A program made the position numbers and the translations under genes. This document shows positions 1 through 7,681 of a stretch of 19,350 bases of DNA, in pieces. A model generated the notes under the pieces. The model saw nothing but the letters and a program-made list of their open reading frames with translations. It made no database searches and had not been told where the DNA came from. Each line of letters begins with the position of its first letter. Within the stretch, counting starts at the first letter, position 1. Source of the DNA: Pseudomonadota bacterium (GTDB lineage: Bacteria; Pseudomonadota; Alphaproteobacteria; Elsterales; Elsteraceae); assembly GCA_016195115.1 (NCBI GenBank), contig JACQAI010000137.1, positions 1-19,350 on the forward strand, written 5' to 3'.

Positions 1-1485
1 GAGGCGCTGGTCACCGCGCTGGCGCTGCTGACCGGCCGTCCGGTCAAGGTCGCGCTCTCCATGGAGGAGCAGTTCTACACCCTGACCAAGCACGCCACGA
101 CGGTGCGCATCAAAAGCGGTGTGACGCGCGACGGCAAGATCACGGCGCGCCGCTGCGAGGTCTACTGGAACGGCGGCGCCTACGCCGACATCGGGCCGCG
201 CGTGACCCAGAAATCCGGCTTCACCGCCGCCGGGCCGTATGACATCGACAACGTCTGGATCGACTCGGCGGCGCTCTACACCAACCTGCCGCCGGCCGGC
301 GCGCTGCGCGGCTTCGGCATCCCGCAGCTGGTCTGGGCCTACGAGAGCCACACCGACCTGCTGGCGCGCCAGGTCGGGCTCGACCCGATCGCGTTTCGCC
401 GCCGCAACCTGCTGCGCGACGGCCGGCCGCAGGCAACCGGCACGATCATGCAGGACGCCGCGATCGAACAGGTGCTCGACGCTCTCGAGGCGCGCTTCGA
501 CTGGAGCCGGCCGTTCGCGCGCGGCGACGGCCCGGTCAAGCGCGGCCGCGGCGTCGCGATCGGCTTCAAGGCGAGCATCTCGCCGACCACCTCGGTCGCG
601 ATCGTCAACGTCTATGCCGACGGCAGCTGCGCGCTCTACACCAGCACGGTCGACATGGGCCAGGGCTCGGACACTATCCTGGCACAAATTGCTGCCGAGA
701 TTCTCGACTTGCCGGTCGAGGCGGTGCGCGTCGTCCACCCCGACACCGACGTCACGCCCTACGACATGGCGACCTTGGGCTCGCGCTCGACCTTCCACAT
801 GGGCCACGCCGTTAAGCTCGCCGCCGAGGACGCGCGCGCCAAGCTCGACGCCCTGGCTGCCGAGCTCGGCCTGCCGGCCGGCCGCAACCTGCCGATCGCC
901 GATCTGTTCAAGAAGAAATACGGCATGCAGGCCGGCAACGTCATCGGCACCGGCAGCTTCGTGCCGAGCTACGTGCCGATGGACCATCACACGGGCATGT
1001 CGTCCAACGCGACGCCGTTCTGGATGATCGGCGGCGCCGGCGCCGAGGTCGAGGTCGACACCGAGACCGGCCACGTGCGCGTCACCCGGCTGGTCAACGT
1101 CGCCGACCTGGGCACGCCGATCAACCCGAACATCGTCGCGACCCAACTGTCGGGCGGCGCGATCATGCAGCTTGGCTTCACGATGTTCGAGCGCATGGAC
1201 TTCGACGGCGGCCAAGTGACCAACGCCTCGCTGGCCGATTACAAGATCCCCGGCTTCCACGACCTGCCGTCGATCATCGACAACCAAGCGGTCGACGCGA
1301 CCCAGCGCAGCGGCCCGTTCGGCGCCAAGGGCGTCGGCGAGAGCGCGACCTTCAGCGTCTCGCCGGCGATCGCCAACGCGATCGACGACGCGGTCGGCGT
1401 GCGCCTGACGTCCCTGCCGCTGACCCCCGAGGCGGTCTACCGCGCGCTGCGTGCCGCGCAAGGCCAGCCGTTGGAGGATGCGTGA
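1..1485 (+). CDS. Xanthine dehydrogenase-family molybdopterin-binding (large) subunit, 5' end outside window
   Basis: The reading frame is open from base 1, so the first part of the gene (the aldehyde-oxidase a/b hammerhead domain and part of the first Mo-cofactor domain) lies outside the window; 494 residues remain. Visible family motifs are LTGRPVKV at the window edge, the ALRGFG loop near 301-318 and MGQG near 655-666 (cofactor contacts), and GAKGVGE ending at 1341, whose Glu is the conserved catalytic base of molybdenum hydroxylases. The best fit is the XdhA-like class, which hydroxylates purines, aldehydes or N-heteroaromatics with water as oxygen source. The ATG at 61 is internal and not the start. 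The stop codon shares one base with the ATG of the 2Fe-2S subunit, so the two are almost certainly partners. A FAD subunit for this pair is not adjacent; it may lie upstream, or the one at 6309 may be shared. Substrate unknown. Confidence 0.93.
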   Translation, partial: EALVTALALLTGRPVKVALSMEEQFYTLTKHATTVRIKSGVTRDGKITARRCEVYWNGGAYADIGPRVTQKSGFTAAGPYDIDNVWIDSAALYTNLPPAGALRGFGIPQLVWAYESHTDLLARQVGLDPIAFRRRNLLRDGRPQATGTIMQDAAIEQVLDALEARFDWSRPFARGDGPVKRGRGVAIGFKASISPTTSVAIVNVYADGSCALYTSTVDMGQGSDTILAQIAAEILDLPVEAVRVVHPDTDVTPYDMATLGSRSTFHMGHAVKLAAEDARAKLDALAAELGLPAGRNLPIADLFKKKYGMQAGNVIGTGSFVPSYVPMDHHTGMSSNATPFWMIGGAGAEVEVDTETGHVRVTRLVNVADLGTPINPNIVATQLSGGAIMQLGFTMFERMDFDGGQVTNASLADYKIPGFHDLPSIIDNQAVDATQRSGPFGAKGVGESATFSVSPAIANAIDDAVGVRLTSLPLTPEAVYRALRAAQGQPLEDA

Positions 1486-1952
1486 TGGCAGCACCGCGCA
1501 CCATCCGGTTCACGCTCAACGGCGCGCCGGTGACCGCCGAGGTCGCGCCGCACCACAACCTCGTCGAGTTGCTGCAGCAATTCGCGCTCACCGGCGCGCG
1601 CGAGAGTTGCGGCCAGGGCCTGTGCGGCTGCTGCACCGTGCTGGTCGACGACCGCGCGGTCTCGGGCTGCCTCTACCTCGCGGCGTTCGTCGACGGCGCC
1701 GCGGTCGAGACGATCGAGCACGGCGCGACGCTCGACGCGGTGCAGGCGGCGTTCATCGAGGCCGGCGCCTTCCAGTGCGGTTTCTGCACCCCTGGTTTTG
1801 TGCTGATGACGCGCCAGTTGCTCGACGCGCACCCCAACCCGAGCGACGACGACATCCGCCACTATTTGTCGGGCAACCTGTGCCGCTGCGCCGCCTACCC
1901 TGAGATCATCCAAGCGGTTAAGATCGCGGCGCAAAAGCGCCACGGCGCCTAA
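1485..1952 (+). CDS. 2Fe-2S ferredoxin-like subunit of molybdenum hydroxylase
   Basis: This 155-residue small subunit passes electrons from the molybdenum centre to the next carrier. An N-terminal plant-type ferredoxin fold carries Cys42, Cys47, Cys50 and Cys62, with an extra Cys49. A C-terminal helical domain carries the second cluster motif, Cys98-x2-Cys101 and Cys133-R-Cys135, as in XdhC/CoxS/IorA proteins of about 150-170 residues. I chose the ATG at 1485, which overlaps the TGA of the large subunit gene (TGATG), because GGAGG at 1473-1477 sits seven bases upstream; a GTG one codon earlier (1482) is also possible. The overlap implies translational coupling and a one-to-one complex with the preceding large subunit. 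Confidence 0.94.
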   Translation: MAAPRTIRFTLNGAPVTAEVAPHHNLVELLQQFALTGARESCGQGLCGCCTVLVDDRAVSGCLYLAAFVDGAAVETIEHGATLDAVQAAFIEAGAFQCGFCTPGFVLMTRQLLDAHPNPSDDDIRHYLSGNLCRCAAYPEIIQAVKIAAQKRHGA

Positions 1953-1982
1953 GCCGACGGCGGAGCGACGGGAGAGACGGAC

Positions 1983-3323
1983 ATGGCCCAGGCCAGTGTC
2001 GCGGGACCGCAGCCCTGGTACGGCGCGCTGACGCGCAACCAGTGGAAAGCCCTGCTCGCCTCCAATCTCGGCTGGATGTTCGACGGCTACGAGACCTTCG
2101 CCCTGGTCCTGACGCTCGGGGTGGCGCTGCGCCAACTGCTCGACGCCAGCCTCTATCCGCAGATCCCCAGTTATTTCGGCATGGTGCTGGCCATCAACCT
2201 GCTCGGCTGGGCGATCGGCGGCATCATCGGCGGCGTGCTGGCCGACTATATCGGCCGCCGGCGCATGATGATCCTGGCGATCCTCGCCTACTCGCTGACC
2301 ACCGGGTTGAGCGCCTTCGCCTGGGACTGGTGGTCGTTCGTACTGCTGCGCTTCGTCGTCGGCGTCGCGATCGGCACCGAGTGGGTGACCGGCACGTCGA
2401 TGACCGCCGAGCTGTGGCCCGACCGTGCACGCGGCCGCGGCGCCGGTCTGATGCAGTGCGGGTTCGGCATCGGCTTCTTCCTGGCGTCGCTGATCTGGCT
2501 GTTCGTCGGCCCGCTGGGACCGGACGCCTGGCGCTACATGTACCTGATCGGCGTGCTGCCGGCGTTCTTCACCTTGTGGCTGCGGCGCGGCATACCGGAG
2601 TCGGCGCTGTGGCAGGAGTCGAACCTGCGCCGCCGCGAGGCGCTGGCGCGCCACCGCAGCGGCGCCAGCCTGGCGGCATCCGACCAGGGCCTGGCGCGTT
2701 TCACCCTGCATGATGTGTTCGCCGACCACGCGGTGCGGCCGCGGCTGATCGCCGCGCTCTTGATGTCGTTCACCACGACCCTGGCGTGGTGGGGTGTCTC
2801 GTCCTGGGTGGCGCCCTACATCGCCTCGGTCGCGGCGAAGGCCGGCCTGCCGGGGCCACAGTGGTTGAGCTACGCCGGCATGGCCTACAACGCCGGCGCG
2901 GTCTGCGGTTATATCGGCCTCGGCTTCCTGGCCGATGCGTTCGGCCGCAAGCCGACCGTGCTGCTGTTCTTCGCGCTGGCGTTCCTGACGACCCCCATCT
3001 TGTTCCTGTGGACCAGTGATCTCGAGCTGCTGCTGATCGTCGCCGCCATCAACGGCTGCTTCAGCGCCGGGCTATTCTCCTGGATGCCGGTCTGGCTGCC
3101 CGAGCTGTTTCCGACGCGCATGCGGGCCACGGCGGTGGCGTTCTGCTTCAACGCACCGCGCTTCGTCGCCTGCATCGGGCCGCTGATCGCCGGCACCTTG
3201 ATCGCGAAATTCGGCGGCTTCGGATACGCCGCGACGGTCGTGGCGTTGATCTATATCCTCGGTCTGGCGGCAACGCCGTTCCTGCCCGAGACCCGCGGCA
3301 AACCGCTGCCCGAGACGGTGTAA
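1983..3323 (+). CDS. MFS transporter, probable organic-acid/aromatic uptake permease
   Basis: This is a 446-residue major facilitator with about twelve hydrophobic segments. The motif between TM2 and TM3 reads GGVLADYIGRRR, and its counterpart in the second half reads GFLADAFGRKPT; both are MFS signature loops. The N-terminal GWMFDGYE segment, with an acidic pair in TM1, resembles metabolite:H+ symporters and aromatic-acid:H+ symporters. A GGGAGAG ribosome site at 1970-1976 precedes the ATG. It lies 30 bases after the 2Fe-2S subunit and 2 bases before the hydrolase gene, so it is cotranscribed with the catabolic genes and probably imports their substrate. The substrate assignment rests only on context; export of a product cannot be excluded. 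Confidence 0.9.
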   Translation: MAQASVAGPQPWYGALTRNQWKALLASNLGWMFDGYETFALVLTLGVALRQLLDASLYPQIPSYFGMVLAINLLGWAIGGIIGGVLADYIGRRRMMILAILAYSLTTGLSAFAWDWWSFVLLRFVVGVAIGTEWVTGTSMTAELWPDRARGRGAGLMQCGFGIGFFLASLIWLFVGPLGPDAWRYMYLIGVLPAFFTLWLRRGIPESALWQESNLRRREALARHRSGASLAASDQGLARFTLHDVFADHAVRPRLIAALLMSFTTTLAWWGVSSWVAPYIASVAAKAGLPGPQWLSYAGMAYNAGAVCGYIGLGFLADAFGRKPTVLLFFALAFLTTPILFLWTSDLELLLIVAAINGCFSAGLFSWMPVWLPELFPTRMRATAVAFCFNAPRFVACIGPLIAGTLIAKFGGFGYAATVVALIYILGLAATPFLPETRGKPLPETV

Positions 3324-3325
3324 CC

Positions 3326-5368
3326 ATGCGTCGTTTCCTGTTCCTGCTCGTCGCACTGGCCTGGAGTGGCCTCGCCCACGCCGCGGTCGAGCGCATCGAG
3401 ATCCTCGAGCGCCACGCGCTCGCCGGCGGCCAGCCGTTCGGCAAGGCCGGGGCGTACGAGAAGCTGCGCGGCCGCGCCTGGTTCGCGCTCGACCCGAAGG
3501 CGGCAGCCAACGCGGCGATCGCCGACCTCAAGCTGGCGCCGCGCGATCCCCGCGGCCTGGTGGTGTTCAGCGCCGACTTCTTCATGATGCGCCCGGTCGA
3601 GGGCGCGCGCACCAACGGCACCCTGCTCTACGACGTGCCCAACCGCGGCAACCTCTCGATGCTCGGCCAGTTCGATGAGGCGCCGAGCAACGATCCGTCG
3701 AGCGCCGCCGACCTCGGCAACGCCTTCCTGCTCCACGAGGGCTTCACGATGCTGTGGTCGGCGTGGGCGTGGGACGTCGCAACCAGCGGGCCCAACGACC
3801 GCCGCCTGATCCTCAAGCCGCCGGTCGCGACCGACAACGGCAAGCCGATCACCGGCAAGGTCGCCTACGAGATCCTGGTCGACGCGCCGAGCGGCACCGC
3901 CGGATTCGTCGGCAACCAGGGTCTCGCCTATCCGTTCGCCCAGGCCGGCGCGCCGGACGCCGTGCTGACCCAGCGCGATCGCCCCGACGGCAAACGCCAG
4001 GTCATCCCGCGCGCGCGGTGGCGCTTCGTCGAGACACAAGACGGTGCTGTGCCGCGCCAGCTCGCCCTCGAGGAGGGTTTCGAGCCCGGCCATCTCTACG
4101 AGCTGACCTACACGGCGCGCGACCCGGTGGTCGTCGCGGCCGGCCTGGCCGGCATCCGCGACCTGCTCGCCTACCTGCGCAGTCATCCGTTGGAGGGTGC
4201 CCCGCTGCCCAGCCGCACCCTGATGTTTGGCATCTCGCAGTCCGGCCGCGTCATCCAGACCATGCTGCTGCGCGGGCTGCACGTCGACGAATCGAGCAAG
4301 CCGGTGTTCGACGGCGCCTATATCCACGTCGCGGGGGGCGGCAAGGGCGCCTTCGACTATCGCTTCGCCATGCCGACGCGGCATTTCAGCATGCTGGAGG
4401 ACCACGCCTACCCCACCGACTACTTCCCGTTCACCAGCATGACCGAGCAGGATCCGGTCAGCGGCGCCCGCGCCTCCGTTCTCGACAAGGCGCGCGCCGT
4501 CGGCGCTGTGCCCAAGCTGCTCTACGTCAACGCCTCGAGCGAGTACTGGAACCGCGCGGCGTCGCTGATCCACACCGATCCCGACGGCAAGCGCGACGCG
4601 GCGATCGATCCCAGCGTGCGCATCTATCTGATCGCCGGAGCTCAGCATTTCGTCGGCCGCCAGCGCAACCGCGGCAACTTCGCGAACTGCGTCAACCCGA
4701 TGAACCACCATCGCGAGATGCGCGCGCTGCTGCTCGCGATCAACCGCTGGGTGCGCGACGGCACCGAGCCGCCGGCTTCGGCCTACCCGCGCATCGCCGG
4801 CGGCACGCTCGTGACGGTCGCGGACTACAAGGCGGCGTTCCCGAAGCTGTCCGACATGCCGATGCCGGTCGGCAACCTGCGGCCGCCGCGGCTCGACTTC
4901 GGCGCGCGCTTCGAGACCCAGCGCATCGCCGACATCATCCCGCCCAAGGTCGGCCGCCCCTACGAAGCGCTGGTGCCCAAGCCCGACGCCGACGGCCTCG
5001 ACCAGGGCGGCATCGTGCCGCCCGAGCTGGCGGCTCCGCTCGGCACGCGCGCGGCATTCAACACGCGCACCGCCAAGGCCGGCTTCGAGGGTTTCACCGA
5101 CCGGTTCAACGGCTCGTTCAACCCGTTCGCGCGCAGCGAGGCCGAGCGGCGCTTCGCCAACGACCGGCGGCCGTCGCTCGAGGCGCGCTACAAGGATCGC
5201 GGCGATTACGAGGCCAAGCTGCGCGCCGCCGCCGAACGCACCGTCGCGGCCGGCTTCCTGCGCGCCGCGGAGGTCGATGCGGTGGTCAGCCAAGGCGGTG
5301 CGTTCTACGATCGCATCATGGCGCACGATGGCGCCGACCGCAGTTGCGAGTACCTCTACGGCCAGTGA
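3326..5368 (+). CDS. Exported alpha/beta-hydrolase domain protein (Abhydrolase_10-like)
   Basis: This is a 680-residue protein with a clear Sec signal peptide (MRR, a hydrophobic run rich in L/F/V, then a likely cleavage after AHA near residue 20), so it should act in the periplasm or outer envelope. The nucleophile elbow FGISQSGR places the probable catalytic Ser at residue 304 (codon 4235-4237). The GxSQSGR form and the length of over 600 residues match the family annotated as 'alpha/beta hydrolase domain' (Pfam Abhydrolase_10), whose members are esterase- or lactonase-like but poorly characterised. A His in AGAQHFVGR near residue 440 is a candidate triad member. The gene begins 2 bases after the MFS stop, pointing to translational coupling. 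The reaction is not known; hydrolysis of an ester or ring lactone before uptake is a reasonable inference. Confidence 0.85.
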   Translation: MRRFLFLLVALAWSGLAHAAVERIEILERHALAGGQPFGKAGAYEKLRGRAWFALDPKAAANAAIADLKLAPRDPRGLVVFSADFFMMRPVEGARTNGTLLYDVPNRGNLSMLGQFDEAPSNDPSSAADLGNAFLLHEGFTMLWSAWAWDVATSGPNDRRLILKPPVATDNGKPITGKVAYEILVDAPSGTAGFVGNQGLAYPFAQAGAPDAVLTQRDRPDGKRQVIPRARWRFVETQDGAVPRQLALEEGFEPGHLYELTYTARDPVVVAAGLAGIRDLLAYLRSHPLEGAPLPSRTLMFGISQSGRVIQTMLLRGLHVDESSKPVFDGAYIHVAGGGKGAFDYRFAMPTRHFSMLEDHAYPTDYFPFTSMTEQDPVSGARASVLDKARAVGAVPKLLYVNASSEYWNRAASLIHTDPDGKRDAAIDPSVRIYLIAGAQHFVGRQRNRGNFANCVNPMNHHREMRALLLAINRWVRDGTEPPASAYPRIAGGTLVTVADYKAAFPKLSDMPMPVGNLRPPRLDFGARFETQRIADIIPPKVGRPYEALVPKPDADGLDQGGIVPPELAAPLGTRAAFNTRTAKAGFEGFTDRFNGSFNPFARSEAERRFANDRRPSLEARYKDRGDYEAKLRAAAERTVAAGFLRAAEVDAVVSQGGAFYDRIMAHDGADRSCEYLYGQ

Positions 5369-5394
5369 TGATGACGTCGTTGGGAGGAGACTAG

Positions 5395-6264
5395 ATGGTT
5401 ACCGTCACGCCGAGCGGCGCCGCGCTGGGTGCCCGGGTGAGCGACCTCGACCTCAATCGCCTGGACGACGCGATGTTCGCCGCGGTCGAGGCCGCGCTGC
5501 ACCGCCATGGCGTCATCGCGCTCAGCGATCAGCACATAGACGAGGACGTTCTGGTCGCCTTCAGCCGGCGCTTCGGCAAGCTCGAGATCAACGTCACGAG
5601 CGCGTTTCAGCACCCCAAGCATCCCGAACTCCTGATCCTATCGAACCGGACGCGCGACGGCAAAGCGGTCGGGTTGGCCGACGCCGGCCAGGGCTGGCAT
5701 GCCGACAATTCCTACAACCGGCTGCCTGGACGCGCCTCGATCCTCTACGCCCTCGAGGTGCCCGTGCGCGACGGCCAGGTGCTCGGCGACACCCTGTTCG
5801 CCGACATGCGCGTCGCCTACAAGGCGCTGCCCGACGACGTCAAGCAGCGCATCGAGGGCCGGCTGGCCGTGCACGACTTCGCCAAGTTCTACGACGACAT
5901 GATCAAGAACAAGGGCTCCAAGCGGCCGCCGCTGACCGACACCCAGCGCGCCGCCCGGCCGCCGGTGCAGCACCCGCTGGTCATGCGCCATCCCTACACC
6001 GGCGACACCTGCCTCTACGCCGATCCCGGCTACACGACCCGTATCCTCGGCCTGCCCGAGGCCGAGAGCGACCAGCTGCTCGAGTTCCTGTTCGCCCACG
6101 AGACCCGCGACGCGTTCATCTACCGGCACAAGTGGCGGCTGCACGACATCCTGATCTGGGACAACTGCTCGACCATCCACATGGCGACCGGCGGCTACCG
6201 CCCCGACGAGCCACGTCACATGATGCGCACCCAAGTCCAGGTCGACGCAGCCAGGATGCAGTAG
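5395..6264 (+). CDS. TauD/TfdA-family Fe(II)/2-oxoglutarate dioxygenase
   Basis: This is a 289-residue enzyme of typical family length. The iron facial triad is visible: His102 and Asp104 in WHADNSY and the distal His262 in STIHMATGGY. Arg278, 16 residues further on, is positioned to bind the 2-oxoglutarate carboxylate. Known members (TauD, TfdA, AtsK) hydroxylate next to a heteroatom and so release sulfite, a phenol or an aldehyde, consuming 2-oxoglutarate and O2. GGGAGGAG at 5382-5389 gives a strong ribosome site for the ATG. The gene lies 26 bases after the hydrolase and before the FAD subunit of a molybdenum hydroxylase, so its substrate is probably an intermediate of the same pathway, not taurine. 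The exact substrate cannot be inferred. Confidence 0.92.
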   Translation: MVTVTPSGAALGARVSDLDLNRLDDAMFAAVEAALHRHGVIALSDQHIDEDVLVAFSRRFGKLEINVTSAFQHPKHPELLILSNRTRDGKAVGLADAGQGWHADNSYNRLPGRASILYALEVPVRDGQVLGDTLFADMRVAYKALPDDVKQRIEGRLAVHDFAKFYDDMIKNKGSKRPPLTDTQRAARPPVQHPLVMRHPYTGDTCLYADPGYTTRILGLPEAESDQLLEFLFAHETRDAFIYRHKWRLHDILIWDNCSTIHMATGGYRPDEPRHMMRTQVQVDAARMQ

Positions 6265-6266
6265 TT

Positions 6267-6289
6267 CCCTCTCCCCGGAGGGGAGAGGG
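6267..6289. repeat. REP-like perfect palindrome between dioxygenase and FAD subunit genes
   Basis: A 10-base stem, CCCTCTCCCC at 6267-6276, pairs perfectly with GGGGAGAGGG at 6280-6289 across a GGA loop. No T-run follows, so it is not a standard intrinsic terminator. GC-rich palindromes of this kind are scattered between genes in many alphaproteobacterial genomes. Here it lies inside an operon and could stabilise upstream mRNA or attenuate read-through. Confidence 0.75.
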
Positions 6290-6308
6290 TCCTGTAGCCT
6301 ACGCCGCC

Positions 6309-7178
6309 ATGAAGGCCGCCGAGTTCGACTACGTCCGCGCCACCAGCATCGACGAGGTCTGCGACCTGCTCGACGACGCAGGCGAGCACAAGATCATCGC
6401 CGGCGGCCAAACCCTGGTGCCCTTGATGGCGATGCGGCTGGCGCGGCCGTCGTTGCTGATCGACATCGCCGACGTCGAAGAATTGCGCTTCATTCGCGTC
6501 GACGGCGACAGGCTGTGCATCGGCGCCGCGACCCGGCAGGTCGACGCCGAGCGCAGCGCCCTGGTGCGCACGCGCCTGCCCCTGCTCGCCCAGGCGCTGC
6601 GCTGGGTCGGCCACCCGCAGACGCGCAACCGAGGCACCATCGGGGGCAGCATCGCGGCCGCCGATCCGTCGGCCGAGATCCCGCTGGTCGCGGTCACCCT
6701 CGAGGCACAAGCGGTCGCGCGCAGCAAGACGGGCGAAACCGTGCTGCCGCTGACCGACTTCTTCCGTGGCCCGATGATGACCGCGCTGGCGCCTGACCAG
6801 TGCCTGACAGAAATCCGCTTTCCGCTCTGGCCCGGCCAGGTCGGCTGCGGCTTCCACGAGGTCAGCGCCCGCGCTAGCGATTTCGCGCTGGTCGCAGCGG
6901 CGGCCCAAGTGACGATCGACGCCGATGGCACGTGCACGCGGCTCAGCTGTGCGCTGAGTGGCATCGGCGCCGCACCGGTGCGGGTGACGGCGCCCGCGGC
7001 ATTGGTCGGCCAGCGCCTCTCGCCGGCGACGATCGAGCAGGCGGTTTCGGGGATCGATGCGGAGATCGCCCCCGAGGACGATCAGCACGCGAGTGCGTCC
7101 TATCGCCGGCGGGTGGCGCGCGTTCTGCTCGCCCGCGCGATCGCCGACGCCCGCGACGCGGCGCTCGCCACGGCATGA
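6309..7178 (+). CDS. FAD-binding subunit (subunit M, CoxM-like) of molybdenum hydroxylase
   Basis: This is a 289-residue flavoprotein subunit that takes electrons from the 2Fe-2S subunit. FAD motifs are AGGQT at residues 31-35 and the TIGGS loop starting at Thr110 (within NRGTIGGS), both standard for the FAD_binding_5 domain. The C-terminal part from about residue 175 matches the CO dehydrogenase flavoprotein C-terminal domain. The start is the ATG at 6309 (MKAAEFDYVRA), where family proteins begin. There is no good Shine-Dalgarno sequence, since the REP palindrome ends 19 bases upstream. The stop overlaps the ATG of the 2Fe-2S subunit by four bases (ATGA). The gene order FAD, 2Fe-2S, Mo subunit is a classic three-subunit arrangement. 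Confidence 0.94.
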   Translation: MKAAEFDYVRATSIDEVCDLLDDAGEHKIIAGGQTLVPLMAMRLARPSLLIDIADVEELRFIRVDGDRLCIGAATRQVDAERSALVRTRLPLLAQALRWVGHPQTRNRGTIGGSIAAADPSAEIPLVAVTLEAQAVARSKTGETVLPLTDFFRGPMMTALAPDQCLTEIRFPLWPGQVGCGFHEVSARASDFALVAAAAQVTIDADGTCTRLSCALSGIGAAPVRVTAPAALVGQRLSPATIEQAVSGIDAEIAPEDDQHASASYRRRVARVLLARAIADARDAALATA

Positions 7179-7681
7179 AGCGGGTCGAGATTACGATCGC
7201 CGTCAACGGCCGTGCGTCGCGCAGCGCCGTCGAAGTGCGCACCACCCTGGTCGATTTCCTGCGCGACGAGCTGCGCCTGACCGGCACCCACGTCGGCTGC
7301 GAGCACGGCGTGTGCGGCGCCTGCTCGGTGCTGCTCGACGGCGAGCCCGTGCGGTCGTGCCTGATGTTCGCCGTCCAGGCCGATCGGCGGACGGTGACCA
7401 CGGTCGAGGGGCTGGCTCCCGGTCCGGGCGAGCTCAGCGTGCTGCAGGACGCGTTCTGGGAATGCCACGCCATGCAGTGCGGCTATTGCACGCCCGGCAT
7501 GTTGATCGCCGCCCACGCTTTGTTGAACCGCACCCTCGAGCCGTCGCGCGACGACATCGTCGAGGCGATCGGCGGCAATCTGTGCCGCTGCACCGGCTAT
7601 CAGCAGATCATCGAGGCGGTCGAGCTGGCGGCGAGCCGGTTGCGCGCGGTCAACGACCCCAAGCCATCCGGGCGGCCATGA
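7175..7681 (+). CDS. 2Fe-2S subunit of second molybdenum hydroxylase (CoxS-like)
   Basis: This is a 168-residue iron-sulfur subunit. The ferredoxin domain carries Cys42, Cys47, Cys50 and Cys62 (GCEHGVCGAC and the Cys after EPVRS). The helical domain carries Cys102, Cys105, Cys137 and Cys139 (QCGYCTPG and NLCRCTGY). Both clusters are complete, so it should relay electrons from Mo to FAD. Both ends overlap neighbours by four bases (ATGA at 7175-7178 and ATGA at 7678-7681), which indicates coupled translation with the FAD and molybdopterin subunits. It is clearly diverged from the other 2Fe-2S subunit at 1485-1952, so the two are paralogues serving separate large subunits and not a recent duplication. 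Confidence 0.95.
   Translation: MKRVEITIAVNGRASRSAVEVRTTLVDFLRDELRLTGTHVGCEHGVCGACSVLLDGEPVRSCLMFAVQADRRTVTTVEGLAPGPGELSVLQDAFWECHAMQCGYCTPGMLIAAHALLNRTLEPSRDDIVEAIGGNLCRCTGYQQIIEAVELAASRLRAVNDPKPSGRP

Noticed and set aside
3251..5326. 691-codon open frame on the minus strand opposite the alpha/beta hydrolase
   Set aside because: The plus strand has a signal peptide, nucleophile elbow and operon spacing; the minus frame is rich in R, A, H, V and D in the pattern given by complementing GC-biased codons.
6267..6295. Rho-independent terminator
   Set aside because: The stem is strong but is followed by TCCTGTAG, with no T-run, and the next operon gene begins 19 bases later.
5277..6308. Long upstream extension of the FAD subunit frame, and of the binding-protein frame (10803-11948)
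   Set aside because: These extensions overlap well-supported genes in another frame and lack homology-like sequence; starts at 6309 and 11949 match family N-termini.
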